Part shown: piece by piece, positions 5,226 through 6,115 of the stretch
How the letters are laid out: every line of letters starts with the position of its first letter
Position numbering within the stretch: position 1 is the first letter of the stretch
DNA from: Chloroflexia bacterium
Lineage (GTDB): Bacteria > Chloroflexota > Chloroflexia > Thermomicrobiales > UBA6265
Direction: 5' to 3'
NCBI GenBank assembly: GCA_013696265.1
Contig: JACCYX010000293.1
Coordinates: 1 to 6,115 of the forward strand
Length of the DNA: 6,115 nt
The notes under the pieces: model-generated
Told to the model about the DNA's origin: nothing
Database searches by the model: none
Seen by the model: only the letters and a program-made list of their open reading frames with translations
Made by a program: the position numbers and the translations under genes

Positions 5226-6115
5226 GTGAAGATTACCGGTATCGAGGCAATGCGCTTGAACGCGCCAGCCCATGAGCTGAAAACCACGCCGCGACGTGAC
5301 GGATGGGCGACGACCGCCGAAGTCGCAAACCCCATGTCACGCTACCCCGAGGTCAAGCGGCACCGGAGCCTGTGGCTTCCGAAATGGGAAGGTGTCTGGT
5401 GCAAGGTCACACTTGAGGATGGCACCACGGGGTATGGCTCGACAGGCAATGGCCGCGTGACCGCCGCGATCATCGACGATCACCTCGGGCCGCGGCTGGT
5501 CGGTGAATCGATCATGGCCAACGAAAAGCTGGCCGACAAGCTCTTTCGCCTGACCTCCCCGTTCGGCGCCGCTGGCCTGGCGTCGTACGCCGTCAGCGCC
5601 GTCGACCTCGCGCTGTGGGACGCCCGGGCAAAAATGCTCGACATGCCCGTCTACGAGCTTGCCGGTGGTCCGCAGAAAGACCGCCTCTTCTGCTACGCCA
5701 CCGGGAACGACGTCGACTGGTATCAGGAACTCGGGTTCCAGGCCTTCAAGCTGGCCTGTCCGTATGGTCCCGCCGATGGCCTCGACGGCCTCCACAAGAA
5801 CGTGGAGTTCGTCGCCAAAACGCGCGAGCAGATCGGCGACGAGTGCGAACTGATGATCGACTGCTGGATGGCGTTCGACATCGAATACACCGTGCGGCTG
5901 GCGGAGGCGCTGCATCCCTACAAGCTCAAGTGGATCGAGGAATACCTGCTGCCGGACGATCACGACGCCCACGTCGCGGTGCGGGAACGGTTGCCATGGC
6001 AGACCCTCGCGACCGGGGAGCACTGGTACACCACGTATCCGTTTCAGTGGGCGATCAACCATCGCGTCGCCGACATCGTGCAGCCCGATATCAACTGGGT
6101 CGGCGGCTTCTCCGT
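5226..6115 (+). CDS. Enolase-superfamily acid-sugar dehydratase, L-rhamnonate dehydratase-like, partial (3' end beyond window)
   Basis: The first 296 residues of a mandelate racemase/enolase-superfamily enzyme that runs off the window (full family members are about 390-405). These Mg-dependent enzymes remove water from aldonic acids to give 2-keto-3-deoxy acids. Closest recalled relative is L-rhamnonate dehydratase: shared blocks are NPMSRYPE (35-42), the SAVDLALWD core (124-132), YATG (157-160), GPADG (181-185), DCWM (212-215), KWIEE (235-239), TGEH (263-266) and VQPDINWVGG (285-294). Predicted metal ligands are Asp212, a Glu of the 237-239 IEE motif, and Glu265. Asp288 of QPD is the expected dyad partner of a catalytic His that would lie beyond the window. 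Arg47 aligns with a substrate-binding Arg of the family. The N-terminal loop before Trp27 is shorter than in E. coli RhmD as I recall it, and its substrate-binding His has no clear equivalent (nearest His16). A related aldonate rather than L-rhamnonate is therefore possible. Last visible gene of the operon. Confidence 0.85.
   Translation, partial: MKITGIEAMRLNAPAHELKTTPRRDGWATTAEVANPMSRYPEVKRHRSLWLPKWEGVWCKVTLEDGTTGYGSTGNGRVTAAIIDDHLGPRLVGESIMANEKLADKLFRLTSPFGAAGLASYAVSAVDLALWDARAKMLDMPVYELAGGPQKDRLFCYATGNDVDWYQELGFQAFKLACPYGPADGLDGLHKNVEFVAKTREQIGDECELMIDCWMAFDIEYTVRLAEALHPYKLKWIEEYLLPDDHDAHVAVRERLPWQTLATGEHWYTTYPFQWAINHRVADIVQPDINWVGGFS

Noticed and set aside
5337..6062. 241-residue minus-strand open frame opposite the dehydratase
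   Set aside because: The plus strand encodes recognisable active-site blocks of the enolase superfamily throughout this interval.

Overview
This GC-rich, gene-dense window looks like a bacterial sugar or sugar-acid uptake and catabolism locus. The genes in order are: a 3'-truncated MDR-family dehydrogenase on the minus strand (1-521); a divergent promoter region (522-942); and, all on the plus strand, a Tat-exported ABC solute-binding protein (943-2301), two MalF/MalG-type permeases (2404-3366 and 3395-4315), an IclR-family regulator (4346-5155) and a 3'-truncated enolase-superfamily dehydratase most like L-rhamnonate dehydratase (5226-6115). Both outer genes run off the window edges. Several starts were moved downstream from the longest open frame because ribosome-binding sites or N-terminal features point to a later codon.

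The host cannot be named from the sequence. The Tat-type signal without a lipobox cysteine on the binding protein, the GC-rich codon use and the gene order fit what I know of Chloroflexota (Thermomicrobia/Sphaerobacter-like) sugar loci, but other GC-rich phyla (Actinomycetota, Alphaproteobacteria) are possible. This is a low-confidence inference.

The plus-strand genes are spaced 102, 28, 30 and 70 bp apart and probably form one operon. The longest gap, between binding protein and first permease, holds two consecutive perfect hairpins, a layout suited to keeping binding-protein mRNA in excess over permease mRNA. No ABC ATPase gene is present in the window, so the transporter either has its ATPase outside the window or uses a shared MsiK-type ATPase. 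The working model is as follows. A carbohydrate, possibly a deoxy-sugar, aldonic acid or oligosaccharide containing one, is imported by the ABC system. The dehydratase converts an aldonate to a 2-keto-3-deoxy acid, the divergent dehydrogenase handles a linked redox step, and the IclR protein senses a pathway metabolite.

The most informative non-coding part is 659-726. Two good sigma70-type promoters, each with an extended -10, sit back to back with their -35 boxes only 9 bp apart. Hyphenated palindromes at 574-594 and 622-638 lie in the leader of the minus-strand gene. This is a natural control point for the IclR protein over both arms of the locus. I see no mobile elements, tRNA/rRNA genes or CRISPR arrays. 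The locus looks like a well-organised catabolic island of known families rather than a wholly new system; its regulatory layout and the variant active site of the dehydratase are the parts that merit follow-up.
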